Source: DDH964 sp963806685 (lineage in GTDB: Bacteria > Desulfobacterota > Desulfuromonadia > Desulfuromonadales > DDH964). From it: a stretch of 64,000 nt of DNA. Location: NCBI GenBank assembly GCA_963806685.1, contig CAWDZB010000012.1:62001-126000 (forward strand), read 5' to 3'. Shown here in pieces: positions 9,534 through 17,195 of this stretch; positions within the stretch are counted from its first letter, which is position 1; every line of letters starts with the position of its first letter. Made by a program: the position numbers and the translations under genes. Below the pieces are notes generated by a model. That model did no database searches, was not told the origin of the DNA, and saw only the letters and a list, made by a program, of their open reading frames with translations.

Positions 9534-9971
9534 TTAACGCTGCTGCCGGAACCAGGCCAGCAGCTGCTCTGCCGGTTGCGCGCCAGGCAGCTTCCCGGCG
9601 ACCTTGCCCTCTTTCAGCAGCAGGGTGACCGGGATGGCCCGCACTTCGAAGCGTGCCGCCAGCGCCGGGTTTTGCTGGGTGTCGATCCGGACCACGGCCG
9701 CCTGGCCTGCCAGCCGTTCAGCTACGGTTCGCACCGCCGGTGCGAATGATCGGCAGTGCGGTCACCAAGGCGCCCAGAACTCAGCGAGGATTGGCCCGGG
9801 GTAGCGGGCGACAAAGGCATCGAAGGTGCTATCGGTGAGCGGTTGCGGCTGGAAGTAGAAGGGCGGCAGGGCGGCGTGGCAATGCCCACAGCGGCCGACT
9901 TTCCCTTCCTTGTCGGGGGAGATGCGGTTGAAGGTGCCGCACTTGGGGCAGGTGATGGTGAAAGTGGACAT
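9534..9971 (-). CDS. trxC: TrxC-type thioredoxin with in-frame TGA at the active-site cysteine (probable selenoprotein)
   Basis: Read through one TGA (9764-9762), this frame gives 145 residues, the normal length of thioredoxin 2. Residues 1-35 form a zinc ribbon with CPKC and CGHC pairs. The thioredoxin domain follows, with 'AEFWAPW' directly before the TGA and 'PHCRSFAP' directly after it. The TGA thus falls exactly on the first redox-active position of the CxxC motif, giving U-P-H-C at 70-73. The cis-proline loop 'VRAIPVTLLL' and the C-terminal helix are intact and in the same frame. A perfect 8-bp stem with a GGC loop starts 15 nt after the TGA, in the place expected of a bacterial SECIS. 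The alternative is a nonsense mutation, but its exact placement and the intact downstream sequence argue against decay. Confidence 0.8.
9728..9746 (-). promoter_or_regulatory. Candidate bacterial SECIS hairpin for the thioredoxin TGA
   Basis: On the coding (minus) strand the arms TTCGCACC and GGTGCGAA pair perfectly over 8 bp around a GGC loop. The loop begins 24 nt after the TGA and its first base is G. Known bacterial SECIS elements sit immediately after the UGA with the apical loop roughly 16-37 nt away and a G among the first loop bases, so spacing and loop both fit. Confidence 0.65.
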
Positions 9972-10239
9972 GGCAGCCTTTTGGTATCAATTTCCCAACC
10001 AGTATACCTTACAGGTCCGGCCCGCAGAGGCCCTAGACTCCAAATTTGGCAAGGAAAGACCCGACCCAGTTCCGCTCTGAACACCAATTTTAACTATTCC
10101 TAAAAAGTTACAATTGAGCCAATTAGAGCCCTTGCCCTTGACTCGTAGAGTTAGGTTCCCCCGTATGGCAACAACCTGTAATTGATGGAAAATGTTTGAC
10201 TGGATGGGTTTGAGAGGATACGAATAATGGCTTCACGGG
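9972..10239. other. Intergenic region without recognised gene
   Basis: No convincing reading frame. It must hold the promoter of the minus-strand thioredoxin, but no clear -10/-35 pair stands out. The rest of the gap up to 10664 holds repeats and a gene fragment described separately. Confidence 0.5.
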
Positions 10240-10240
10240 A

Positions 10241-10288
10241 AAAAGGGGGGGGGCGGTCCCCCCCCTCGGGCTGCTCCCCCCTTTCTTC
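10241..10288. repeat. G-run/C-run hairpin, possible degenerate member of the short REP-like family
   Basis: Eight G (10246-10253) pair with eight C (10258-10265) around CGGT. The tail 'GGCTGCTCCCCCCTTTCTTC' resembles the end of the repeat copy at 15063. Together with the copy at 10564 it brackets the metallophosphoesterase gene fragment. Confidence 0.4.
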
Positions 10289-10409
10289 GTGACGCTGGAA
10301 TGAATCAAGGGTGGAATGTATTTTCAGGCCCCCGTGTTACTAGGTCGGTGCCCCGCAGCTCAGCTACTTTCGCTAGACGGCAGAAGTCGTTCTCACCATT
10401 TACACGTCC

Positions 10410-10553
10410 ATGCACCTGCTGGTCTTCCGGGGAATTGGCCCGCTGCTGGCCGACCATCCGCTGCTGCCGGTCCTGAAGCAGCCGAGGATGGGGCTGATGC
10501 TTGTCGCATCGCGGCCGGCACGGCGCTTGATCCTGGCAGCCATGAAATGCTAG
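10410..10553 (+). pseudogene. Truncated duplicate of the metallophosphoesterase 5' end
   Basis: Read from the ATG this gives 47 residues beginning 'MHLLVFRGIGPLLADHPLLP', which closely matches residues 15-34 of the intact metallophosphoesterase encoded about 1.1 kb downstream ('MHLLVFWGIHPLLAGHPLLP'). The DNA also matches, including the following GGGCTGATG. Similarity stops near 10500 and a TAG ends the frame at 10553. No catalytic motif is included. It appears to be a partial copy left by duplication and decay, not a functional gene. Confidence 0.7.
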
Positions 10554-10563
10554 CCTAGAGGGA

Positions 10564-10628
10564 CTTAAAAAGGGGGGAGGCTGCTTTTACGGGAAAAGCG
10601 ACCTATCCACTTTTCTTACCCTTGCGGT
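10564..10628. repeat. REP-like palindromic repeat, copy A
   Basis: Shares 'TTAAAA.GGGG.AGGC.GCTTTT' and a trailing 'TTTTCTTACCCTTGCGG' with copies at 15063 and 15805. The arms are imperfect. It lies between the pseudogene fragment and the HAD gene. Confidence 0.6.
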
Positions 10629-10663
10629 TTCCGGCGGTGCCGGGGAAACGACATCTTTTGCCG

Positions 10664-11410
10664 ATGGATGTGAAAAATGTGAGTTCTGTCAAAGCCGTAT
10701 TCATCGACCTCGACGGCACCCTGCTGCAGGTTGAGATGGAAGAATTCATCCCTGCCTACATCTCGGGTCTCTCCCGTCATTTCGCCGACATTGCCCACCA
10801 TTACACCTTCTGCACTACCGTCCGCACCGCCATCTCGGCCCTTCTGGCCAGTGAAAACGACGACATGGACAACAAGGAGCTTTTCTTCGCGGTCCTGAAG
10901 CACCGGCTGGGGATCGATCCCGGCCTGTTTGACGAGCGTCTGGCCCGCTACTGCGCCGACGGGCTGGCCAGCCTCAAGTCTTTCATCCATCCATTGCCCC
11001 AGGCCTCACGGATTCTCGAATGCTGCCGCGAGCGCGGGCTGGCCGTCATTCTGGCCACCAACCCTGTCTTTCCCCGCCCCCTCGTGGACGCCCGCCTCGC
11101 CTGGGGCGGGATCGGGGACTTCCCCTTCGACCTTGTCACCTCTATCGAAAACACCCGCTACTGCAAACCCGATCCCCGCTATTTCAGAGATCTTCTCAAG
11201 CGCTTCGGTCTCGCCCCCGCTGAAGCCGTCATGGTCGGCAACGACACCGAGCACGACCTTGCCGCCAGCGAGGTCGGCATCGCCACCTTCCTCGTCGACA
11301 CCTGGCTCGCCGATCGTTGCAGCGGCAACTTCAGGACCGATTATCGCGGCGGGCATCCCGAGCTGCTCCGATTTCTGGAGGGACTGGGAAGCAAACCGGC
11401 TATCCTGTAA
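10664..11410 (+). CDS. HAD-superfamily hydrolase
   Basis: 248 residues from the ATG at 10664; an upstream TTG at 10622 is in frame but lies in repeat sequence and is not favoured. Motif I 'FIDLDGTLL' near residue 11 holds the two catalytic Asp residues, motif II Ser/Thr is near 'VILATN', the Lys of motif III is in 'YCKPDP', and motif IV 'VMVGNDTEHDL' supplies metal-binding acids. The layout with a helical cap between motifs I and II matches phosphatases of the phosphoglycolate phosphatase type. Substrate cannot be told. It is followed after 38 bp by a metallophosphoesterase on the same strand, so the two may be co-transcribed. Confidence 0.88.
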   Translation: MDVKNVSSVKAVFIDLDGTLLQVEMEEFIPAYISGLSRHFADIAHHYTFCTTVRTAISALLASENDDMDNKELFFAVLKHRLGIDPGLFDERLARYCADGLASLKSFIHPLPQASRILECCRERGLAVILATNPVFPRPLVDARLAWGGIGDFPFDLVTSIENTRYCKPDPRYFRDLLKRFGLAPAEAVMVGNDTEHDLAASEVGIATFLVDTWLADRCSGNFRTDYRGGHPELLRFLEGLGSKPAIL

Positions 11411-11448
11411 CAATCACCATCACATCTTGATCCCGCCTGGAGATTCCT

Positions 11449-12624
11449 ATGCTCTGGTTTGTCCTGGTCTTTCTCGCCATCTATTCGGCCATGCACCTGC
11501 TGGTCTTCTGGGGGATTCACCCCCTGCTGGCCGGCCATCCGCTGCTGCCGACCCTGAACTGGCTGTGGATGGGGCTGATGATTTTTGCCCCGCTGCTGGT
11601 GCGGCTGCTGGAGCGTGGCGGCCAGGAACTGCCGGCCCGGGCGCTGGCCTGGGTCGGCTACAGCTGGATGGGGTTTGTCTTTCTCGCCTTCTGCCTGTGC
11701 GCGCTGCTGGCCGGCTGGGAGCTGCTGGTCTGGGTGCTCGGCCGGGCCTGGCCGGTGGCGGCGAAGCTCTCCGTGCATGGCGGGCTAACTGCCGGGCTGA
11801 TCGTGGTCATGGCGCTGGCCGCCGGCCTGTACGGCATCTACGAGGCGGGACAGCTGCGGGTGGAGCGGGTGACCCTGACCACCGACAAGCTGCCGGCAGG
11901 GAGCAAGGGGCTGCGCATCGTACAGGTGTCGGACCTGCACCTGGGGCTGCTCAACCGGGAGGAGGCCCTGGCACCGGTCGTCGCGGAAATCCAGAAGCTG
12001 CAGCCGGACCTGCTGCTGGCCACCGGGGACGTGGTCGACGCCCAGATCAACCACCTGGAGGAACTGAGCGGGTTGTGGCAGCGGGTGCAGCCGCCGCTGG
12101 GGAAATTCGCCGTCACCGGCAACCACGAGGTCTACGCCGGGCTGGGCCAGGCGCTCGACTACCTCAAGGCCAGCGGCTTCCAGGTCCTGCAGGGCGCCTC
12201 GACCCGGCTGACCGAACACCTGGCGCTGGTCGGGGTCGACGACCCGGCCACCGGCCTCACCGAAGATGAGGCTGCCCGGCTGGACCAGGTGCCGCGCACC
12301 ATGTTCACCATCCTGCTCAAGCACCGGCCGTGGCTCGATCCGGGGTCACGGGGCCGCTTCGATCTGCAGCTCTCCGGCCACGCCCACCGCGGGCAGATTT
12401 TCCCGTTCAACTACGTCACCGGCATCGAATATCCGCTGCAGAACGGCCTCTATCCGTTGCCCGAGGGGGGCCATCTCTACACCAGCCGCGGCACCGGCAC
12501 CTGGGGACCGCCGATGCGCCTTCTCTCGCCTCCCGAGCTGACGGTATTCGATATCGTGCCGGCCAAAAGAGGGACGACGGCGGACGCTGGGGGCTTATCG
12601 GGAGACACAAAATGGGCCAACTAA
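11449..12624 (+). CDS. Membrane-anchored metallophosphoesterase (YaeI-like)
   Basis: 391 residues. The first 130 residues contain about four hydrophobic helices, so the enzyme is inner-membrane bound. The calcineurin-like metal sites follow in order: 'VSDLHLG' (near 162), 'GDVVD' (near 193), 'GNHEVY' (near 223), and the terminal 'GHAHRGQ' (near 310). Family members hydrolyse phosphodiesters such as UDP-diacylglucosamine or related membrane substrates, but this member's substrate is unknown. A fragment of its 5' end is duplicated at 10410. A strong hairpin terminator shared with the converging lipoprotein gene follows about 65 bp after the stop. Confidence 0.9.
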   Translation: MLWFVLVFLAIYSAMHLLVFWGIHPLLAGHPLLPTLNWLWMGLMIFAPLLVRLLERGGQELPARALAWVGYSWMGFVFLAFCLCALLAGWELLVWVLGRAWPVAAKLSVHGGLTAGLIVVMALAAGLYGIYEAGQLRVERVTLTTDKLPAGSKGLRIVQVSDLHLGLLNREEALAPVVAEIQKLQPDLLLATGDVVDAQINHLEELSGLWQRVQPPLGKFAVTGNHEVYAGLGQALDYLKASGFQVLQGASTRLTEHLALVGVDDPATGLTEDEAARLDQVPRTMFTILLKHRPWLDPGSRGRFDLQLSGHAHRGQIFPFNYVTGIEYPLQNGLYPLPEGGHLYTSRGTGTWGPPMRLLSPPELTVFDIVPAKRGTTADAGGLSGDTKWAN

Positions 12625-12688
12625 TGGCATGAGGGCTTTCAAACCGCCGAGTTCGGGGGATGCTGCACCTGAAGGAGGAATCTATAAA

Positions 12689-12722
12689 AAGAGCCGTGGC
12701 GCCAGGGGGCGCCACGGCTCTT
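12689..12722. terminator. Bidirectional terminator between converging genes
   Basis: GAGCCGTGGCGCC (12691-12703) and GGCGCCACGGCTC (12708-12720) are a perfect 13-bp inverted repeat around AGGG, flanked by AAAAA on the left and TT on the right. It serves the metallophosphoesterase gene and the minus-strand lipoprotein gene. Confidence 0.85.
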
Positions 12723-12744
12723 CACGTCGGTTTTCCGGAACGGC

Positions 12745-13743
12745 TTACAGGAGGGTTGCGGTAGGCAGCTTCCCGCCATCGGGAGTGGAAATTACCGGGC
12801 AGTTCACCACGATATCGGTCTGCGTGATGGTGACCTGGCCTGCCGCCTCGGCGGCCAGCACTTCTTCCTCCGAAGTCAGGGTATGCGGGGTCGTCCCCGT
12901 CGCCCAGGTTACCGTGCTGACCCGCCAGAGCGGCGTATACTCCGGGTCCGCGTTGTCGGGGCCGGCCGGAATCGGCGCCGACGGGATCACGTTGCCCTGG
13001 GTGAAATTGGTGACGACATAGATGTCGTCCACGGCATCGGCGGTGATGGTGTCGGCGAGCCGGGCCACGTAGTGGACATTCTGCGCACGGGCGACGTCTG
13101 GATCGGAGGCCTCGGTCTGGATGTAATAGGCGACCCGGCCATTGTACCAGCACTTCACCAGCGGCAGCTCCACAGTGGGCTCTGCTCCCCCAATGGTTAT
13201 GGTTGCGGTAGGCAGCAACCCGCCATCGGACGTGAAGATCACCGGGCAGTTCACCACGATATCAGTCTGCGCGATGGTGACCATGCCTGCCGTCTCGGCG
13301 GCCAGCACTTCTTCCTCCGAAGTCAGGGTGTGCGGAGTTGTCCCATTCACCCAGGTTACCGTGCTGACCCGCCAGAGGGGCGTATACTCCGGGTCCGCGT
13401 TGTCGGGGCCGGCCGGAATCGGCGCCGAAGGGATCACGTTGCCCTGGGTGAAATTGGTGACGGCATAAATGTCGTCCACGGCGCCGGCGGTGATGGTGTC
13501 GGCGAGCCGGGCCACATAGTGGACGTTCTGCGCGCGGGCGACGTCCGGATCGGAGGCCTCGGTCTGGATGTAATAGGCGGGCTGGCCATTGTACCAGCAG
13601 TTCACCAGCGGCAGCACTACGGCGGTTGAGATTGCCGGAGGGCTCGAATCGTCGTCTCCGCAGCCGCCCGCCATCAGGAGCGCGAGCAGCGCGGTCAATA
13701 CAACCGGGATCCTGAGCAGATAGCGAATTCGGTCCTGGGCCAT
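12745..13743 (-). CDS. Lipoprotein with two near-identical tandem domains
   Basis: 332 residues from the ATG at 13743, which is preceded by AAAGGAG. An in-frame extension upstream lacks a ribosome site. A signal peptide ends in the lipobox 'LMAGGC', predicting a lipoprotein. Two copies of a domain of about 135 residues follow, each containing 'CWYNG', 'YYIQTEASDPDVARAQNVHY', 'DTITA', 'NFTQGNVIPSAP' and 'LTSEEEVLAAE'; the offset between copies is 447 bp. Each domain appears to have one Cys near its start and one near its end ('VVNCPV'). The repeat resembles a domain-of-unknown-function family (DUF7482-like, from memory). Function is unknown; a cell-surface or periplasmic role follows from the signal. 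Confidence 0.82.
   Translation of the reverse strand: MAQDRIRYLLRIPVVLTALLALLMAGGCGDDDSSPPAISTAVVLPLVNCWYNGQPAYYIQTEASDPDVARAQNVHYVARLADTITAGAVDDIYAVTNFTQGNVIPSAPIPAGPDNADPEYTPLWRVSTVTWVNGTTPHTLTSEEEVLAAETAGMVTIAQTDIVVNCPVIFTSDGGLLPTATITIGGAEPTVELPLVKCWYNGRVAYYIQTEASDPDVARAQNVHYVARLADTITADAVDDIYVVTNFTQGNVIPSAPIPAGPDNADPEYTPLWRVSTVTWATGTTPHTLTSEEEVLAAEAAGQVTITQTDIVVNCPVISTPDGGKLPTATLL
12750..13627 (-). repeat. Tandem 447-bp direct repeat inside the lipoprotein gene
   Basis: Two adjacent copies (about 12750-13180 and 13197-13627) are nearly identical at DNA level over more than 300 bp, including silent positions, so the duplication is recent or homogenised by recombination. Confidence 0.85.
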
Positions 13744-14329
13744 GTGGTTTCTCCTTTCGCGGTCAATGAGTTTGCAGGAAAACCCTGGGAGCATATGGGC
13801 CAGAGAAAACCGACTCCGGAATTTTCCCTCAGACCGAATTTCTCTGACTGGCGAATGGTTTTGTCACCCTGAAAAGGGCCACTTTCAAAACGTCCGAGGA
13901 TTTGCTACGGCCTCAATCTTCCCCAAAGGAATGAACTCGATATCTCCCGGCCGTAGAAGCTATCCAGGACAAGCTTCGTCGGAGTTTTTCGTCGCCCTTA
14001 CAGTCTTCAGGTTAATGCCGGGAAAAAATTGTTCGTCACGCCTCGATCACCAATTCCTCACATTTTGATCACAAGGGAAACGGCCGCCCCCAGCCTTTGC
14101 CTTGGGGTCATGCGCCAGGGTTCCTCCGGCCTGGTCTGGAAATCCCTCTTCATCGTTCCGCCCGGCGGCCCGGTTTTTCCGGAGCCACCTTCTTTAACAA
14201 GGCTTTACCTGATCTTCATCGGGGCATTAATTCCCTCTGGTATGGTTTTTCCGTAAAGCCCCAAAATGGGACTCCAATAACCGAGGGAGGCGGACGGGTT
14301 CAGGGATTACGGACACCCGGGGTCAAGCC
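13744..14329. other. Long intergenic region between divergent genes
   Basis: About 585 bp with no supported gene. It must carry the promoters of the lipoprotein (minus) and response regulator (plus). Short frames here lack ribosome sites and family features. G+C is lower than in flanking genes. Confidence 0.5.
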
Positions 14330-15043
14330 ATGATGAGAAAAATTTTGATCATAGAGGACGATCTCGACCTGGCGGCGATGCTCAAGACCCAGCTGGAAGT
14401 TGCGAAGTTCAAGGTGACGCCCGTCGGCAGCGGCTCCGAAGGTCTGGCCGAAATAGGGCGTCATTGCTTCGGCCTGATCATTCTCGACCTGGGGCTTCCC
14501 GACATGGACGGCGTGGAGGTTTGCCGACGCATCCGTTGGGAAGGGCATCGCGTTCCCGTCATCATTCTCACCGCGCGCGACAATGAATTCGACCGCATCA
14601 TGGCTCTGGAACTAGGCGCCGATGACTGCATCCTCAAGCCGTTCAGTTATCGGGAGTTGCTGGCGCGGATCAGAGCCCTGCTGCGCCGGACCGTCTATTT
14701 CGCATCCAGAGACAGGGAGGAGGTCGACAAAATACTGCGGGCCGGCGCCCTGAGCATCGACATGGCCAAAAGAAAGGTATTGCTGAATCGTTGTCAGCTA
14801 AATCTGACCGCAAAAGAATTCGACCTTCTCGGCTGCCTCGCCCAAAACCCCGGCAAAGTATTCAGCCGCCGCGAGCTTCTCCACAGGGTCTGGGGATATC
14901 AAAACGACTGCTATGAACATACCGTCACCTCCCACGTCAACCGGCTGCGGGCGAAATTGGAGAAAGACAGCTCGCGTTCCAGCTACATATTGACGGTCTG
15001 GGGGATCGGCTACAAATTTCGGGAAGGTGATGGAGCTGCGTAA
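14330..15043 (+). CDS. OmpR/PhoB-type response regulator (orphan)
   Basis: 237 residues; translation may begin at either of two adjacent ATG codons (14330 or 14333). The receiver domain (1-120) has acidic residues 'IIEDDLDL' near 7-13, phospho-acceptor Asp in 'LIILDLGLPDMDG' near 53 and Lys in 'LKPFSYRE' near 104. The winged-helix DNA-binding domain (about 135-232) includes 'NLTAKEFDLLGCLAQNPG', 'RRELLHRVWG' and 'VTSHVNRLRAKLE'. No histidine kinase is adjacent, so its partner is elsewhere. A REP-like repeat follows within 20 bp of the stop. Confidence 0.93.
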   Translation: MMRKILIIEDDLDLAAMLKTQLEVAKFKVTPVGSGSEGLAEIGRHCFGLIILDLGLPDMDGVEVCRRIRWEGHRVPVIILTARDNEFDRIMALELGADDCILKPFSYRELLARIRALLRRTVYFASRDREEVDKILRAGALSIDMAKRKVLLNRCQLNLTAKEFDLLGCLAQNPGKVFSRRELLHRVWGYQNDCYEHTVTSHVNRLRAKLEKDSSRSSYILTVWGIGYKFREGDGAA

Positions 15044-15062
15044 AATCTGCCAATTTCGGAAT

Positions 15063-15124
15063 CAAAAAAGGGCAGGCTGCTTTTCAGGAAGGGCGAGCTG
15101 TCCCCTTTCTGCCTTGCGAAATGG
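15063..15124. repeat. REP-like palindromic repeat, copy B
   Basis: 'AAAAAAGGGCAGGCTGCTTTT' core with the partner half 'GAGCTGTCCCCTTTCTGCC'. It is the same family as copies A and C and lies immediately upstream of the SYLF gene. Confidence 0.7.
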
Positions 15125-15215
15125 TAAATTGGAGCTGTGGAGTCGAGGGGTCGGTACCCAGCACCTCCCTGCAACTCCCTCTCCCGAACCGAGGCCTACA
15201 ACAAAGGAGGACGCC

Positions 15216-15797
15216 ATGCGTTTCCGGACAGCCGTTTTTATCGCCCTCGCCATAATCCTCTGCGGCGCGATGGCGGCGCCCGCCGCCGACAGCGGCGACT
15301 ACGCCAAGACCATCCAGGTTTTCCGGGAATCGAAAGTCGTCAAGCCCTTCTTCAAGAACAGTTACGGGTATGCCGTCTTCCCGGTCGTCGGCAAGGGGGG
15401 CCTGATGGTCGGCGGCGCCTTCGGCAAAGGCCAGGTCTACCGGCATGGCAAAGTGACCGGCAAGAGCAACCTGGTGAAAGTGAGCCTCGGTTTCCAGGCC
15501 GGGGGCCAGGCCTTCAGCGAGATCATCTTTTTCCAGGACAAGCGGGCCTACCACGAATTCACCGGCGGCACCTTCGAGTTCGATGCGACCGCCTCGGCAG
15601 TGGCCATCACCGCCGGCGCCCAGGCCGAGGCGGGCAGCAGCGGCACCTCGGCCGGGGTCAGTGCCGGGCCGAAAACCGGGAAGCAGCTCGGCGGGAAGTA
15701 TGTCAAGGGGATGGCAGTCTTCGTCCATACCCTGGGGGGGCTGATGTACGAAGCCGCGATCGGCGGCCAAGGGTTCTCTTTCGAACCAATGAAATAG
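15216..15797 (+). CDS. Periplasmic SYLF-domain (YSC84-like) lipid-binding protein
   Basis: 193 residues with a perfect ribosome site AAAGGAGG five bases before the ATG. A Sec signal peptide with the cleavage region 'MAAPAADS' occupies the first 25 residues. The mature part shows the SYLF pattern: 'SYGYAVFPVVGKGGLMVGGA' and later 'FEFDATASAVAITAGAQAEA', ending in an aromatic strand. Related proteins bind phospholipid or phosphoinositide in eukaryotes; bacterial members are secreted with unclear function. The gene stands alone and is bracketed by two REP-like palindromes (15063 and 15805), the second of which may terminate transcription. Confidence 0.88.
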   Translation: MRFRTAVFIALAIILCGAMAAPAADSGDYAKTIQVFRESKVVKPFFKNSYGYAVFPVVGKGGLMVGGAFGKGQVYRHGKVTGKSNLVKVSLGFQAGGQAFSEIIFFQDKRAYHEFTGGTFEFDATASAVAITAGAQAEAGSSGTSAGVSAGPKTGKQLGGKYVKGMAVFVHTLGGLMYEAAIGGQGFSFEPMK

Positions 15798-15804
15798 GCC
15801 GAGG

Positions 15805-15870
15805 CTTAAAATGGGGCAGGCAGCTTTTCCAGAAAAAGCTGCCTGCCCCATCTGCCTTCCTTGCTAATCA
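15805..15870. repeat. REP-like palindromic repeat, copy C, with 17-bp perfect hairpin
   Basis: TGGGGCAGGCAGCTTTT (15812-15828) and its exact reverse complement (15834-15850) surround a 5-base loop. The same core and trailing 'TCTGCCTTCCTTGC' occur in copies A and B. It could double as a terminator but lacks a T-tract. Confidence 0.8.
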
Positions 15871-15954
15871 GCAAATATGAAATTCCTGCCTTACATCTCG
15901 TTTTTCCAATCGTGATAGGGCTGCACGGAATATGGGATCGTTACATTGACGTCC

Positions 15955-16003
15955 CATCCATGCTCGGCTAAATTAATCTAGCCTTGCCCTGCTGGGATCT
16001 TGG
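15955..16003. repeat. Imperfect ~45-bp direct repeat, left copy
   Basis: 'TCGGCTAAATT.ATCTA.CCT.GCC.TG.TGGGAT' recurs at 17188. The two copies flank the lipoprotein gene and the transposase remnant. Confidence 0.6.
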
Positions 16004-16154
16004 GATCGTGGGTGGATGACGAAGTCCACAGGCAAAGCTTGACCTTGTGCAGAATCATCGTCCGTCCTGTTCGGCAACTGGCCAAACGAAGATTTTTTCG
16101 TTCCTGCGTTTGAGCCGCCTGTTTCAGGGAAAACTTACGAGAGGACATCCTAAA

Positions 16155-17039
16155 ATGAAACGACTCGCTATCCTGCTAATTATCAGTGTCGCATTTATTT
16201 CCGCCTGCGCCGGCACCAAGTGGACCCGAACGACGGTCGCCAAGCAGAATTATTTCATCGTCACCCTGGAACAGAACGAGGGAAAGGCCGCTACCGAGCG
16301 GCCACAATATCAGCACCCATACATGATTGAGCTTGCCGATCTCGAAAAACTGATGGGAGGGTTGACCTACACCGACCAGGCAAGGCTGACGGACAAGGAA
16401 AAACCAAGACCGGTCTTCCAGGCGGTTGAAATTGACCGACTGGCACCGGTCCTGGCCGAATCCTTGGCAAAAGCCGATGCCAGTCAACGGATCCGCTTCG
16501 CCTCCTTCAACCAGGGCAAGGGTTTGATCTTTTCCGACAGCAGGAAAACCGAAGGGGTGATTTTCGTTGATTCCGACGGACGCCTGAATTTCGCCTTCGA
16601 TTTTATCAATGCCGATCGCCACCCGAGCGAAACCACTGCCATCTTCTATACCTTTTCCAATGTCGACCCCCTGAAAATAGAAACGTCGAAGACCATCCTG
16701 TCGCCGACCGCCCCCTATGCAGAACTTCACCAATACGAAAATGGCAAGCAGACCCCGATGTGGATCGTGATCGATCTCCAAAAGGCGAAGGAATCAATCG
16801 ATGCCCTGATGGCTCCCATGGTGAAAGGAACCGAAGAAACCACCCCGGCAGCCGCACCCAAGTCCGCAACCATGGCTGCCCCGGCCCAACAAACAGCGCC
16901 GGCCCAGGCCTCCGAAGACATGCTCAAGAAAGACATCAGGAACAACCTGCTGTATTTAAAAGGGTTGCTGGACGAGGGGCTCATCTCGGAAAAGGACTAC
17001 GCTGACAAGAAAATGGAACTGTTAAACAAAATCAAATAA
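16155..17039 (+). CDS. Lipoprotein with C-terminal SHOCT-like segment
   Basis: 294 residues from the ATG at 16155. Signal peptide 'MKRLAILLIISVAFISAC' carries a lipobox at Cys18. The middle region (about 40-210) is a mixed alpha/beta domain I do not recognise. A Pro/Ala/Thr-rich linker (about 220-255) leads to the last 35 residues 'LLYLKGLLDEGLISEKDYAD', which match the short-helix SHOCT pattern (leucine-rich helix, 'GLISEEEY'). The local base composition is more AT-rich than neighbouring genes. The gene lies between two copies of a ~45-bp direct repeat and next to a transposase remnant, so it may have been acquired. Function is unknown. Confidence 0.75.
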   Translation: MKRLAILLIISVAFISACAGTKWTRTTVAKQNYFIVTLEQNEGKAATERPQYQHPYMIELADLEKLMGGLTYTDQARLTDKEKPRPVFQAVEIDRLAPVLAESLAKADASQRIRFASFNQGKGLIFSDSRKTEGVIFVDSDGRLNFAFDFINADRHPSETTAIFYTFSNVDPLKIETSKTILSPTAPYAELHQYENGKQTPMWIVIDLQKAKESIDALMAPMVKGTEETTPAAAPKSATMAAPAQQTAPAQASEDMLKKDIRNNLLYLKGLLDEGLISEKDYADKKMELLNKIK

Positions 17040-17062
17040 CCCATTAGATCTCAGCGCGTTGT

Positions 17063-17195
17063 TTACACTTTCGAACCATAGAAATAATCGAGCAGCTTTT
17101 CGTATGGCGTCATATCGTCAATGCCTTTATGGGGCTTGACCCTGTTGTAAAAGTTGATGAAACGCAGCAGGCTGATTTGGCAGCTCTTCCATGGT
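17063..17195 (-). pseudogene. Transposase C-terminal remnant (integrase-core type, IS3/IS481-like)
   Basis: The frame read from about 17195 gives 'LLRFINFYNRVKPHKGIDDM' and ends 'TPYEKLLDYFYGSKV', the characteristic C-terminal end of rve-fold transposases ('YN..RPH.gi...TP...l'). The DDE catalytic core is absent, so the element is dead. The sequence just beyond the stop (about 17041-17062) probably contains the old element end. Similarity does not continue upstream of about 17195, where the direct repeat copy begins. Confidence 0.7.

Noticed and set aside
9762..9764. Reading the thioredoxin TGA as a disabling nonsense mutation
   Set aside because: It falls exactly on the redox Cys, the downstream frame is fully intact and a SECIS-like hairpin follows; kept as the alternative hypothesis only.
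10137..10170. MerR-type promoter-like sequence (TTGACT with long spacer)
   Set aside because: Spacing and symmetry are not convincing and no target gene follows.
10240..10290. G9/C8 tract as a phase-variable switch
   Set aside because: No gene overlaps it; it is better seen as a hairpin or degenerate repeat.
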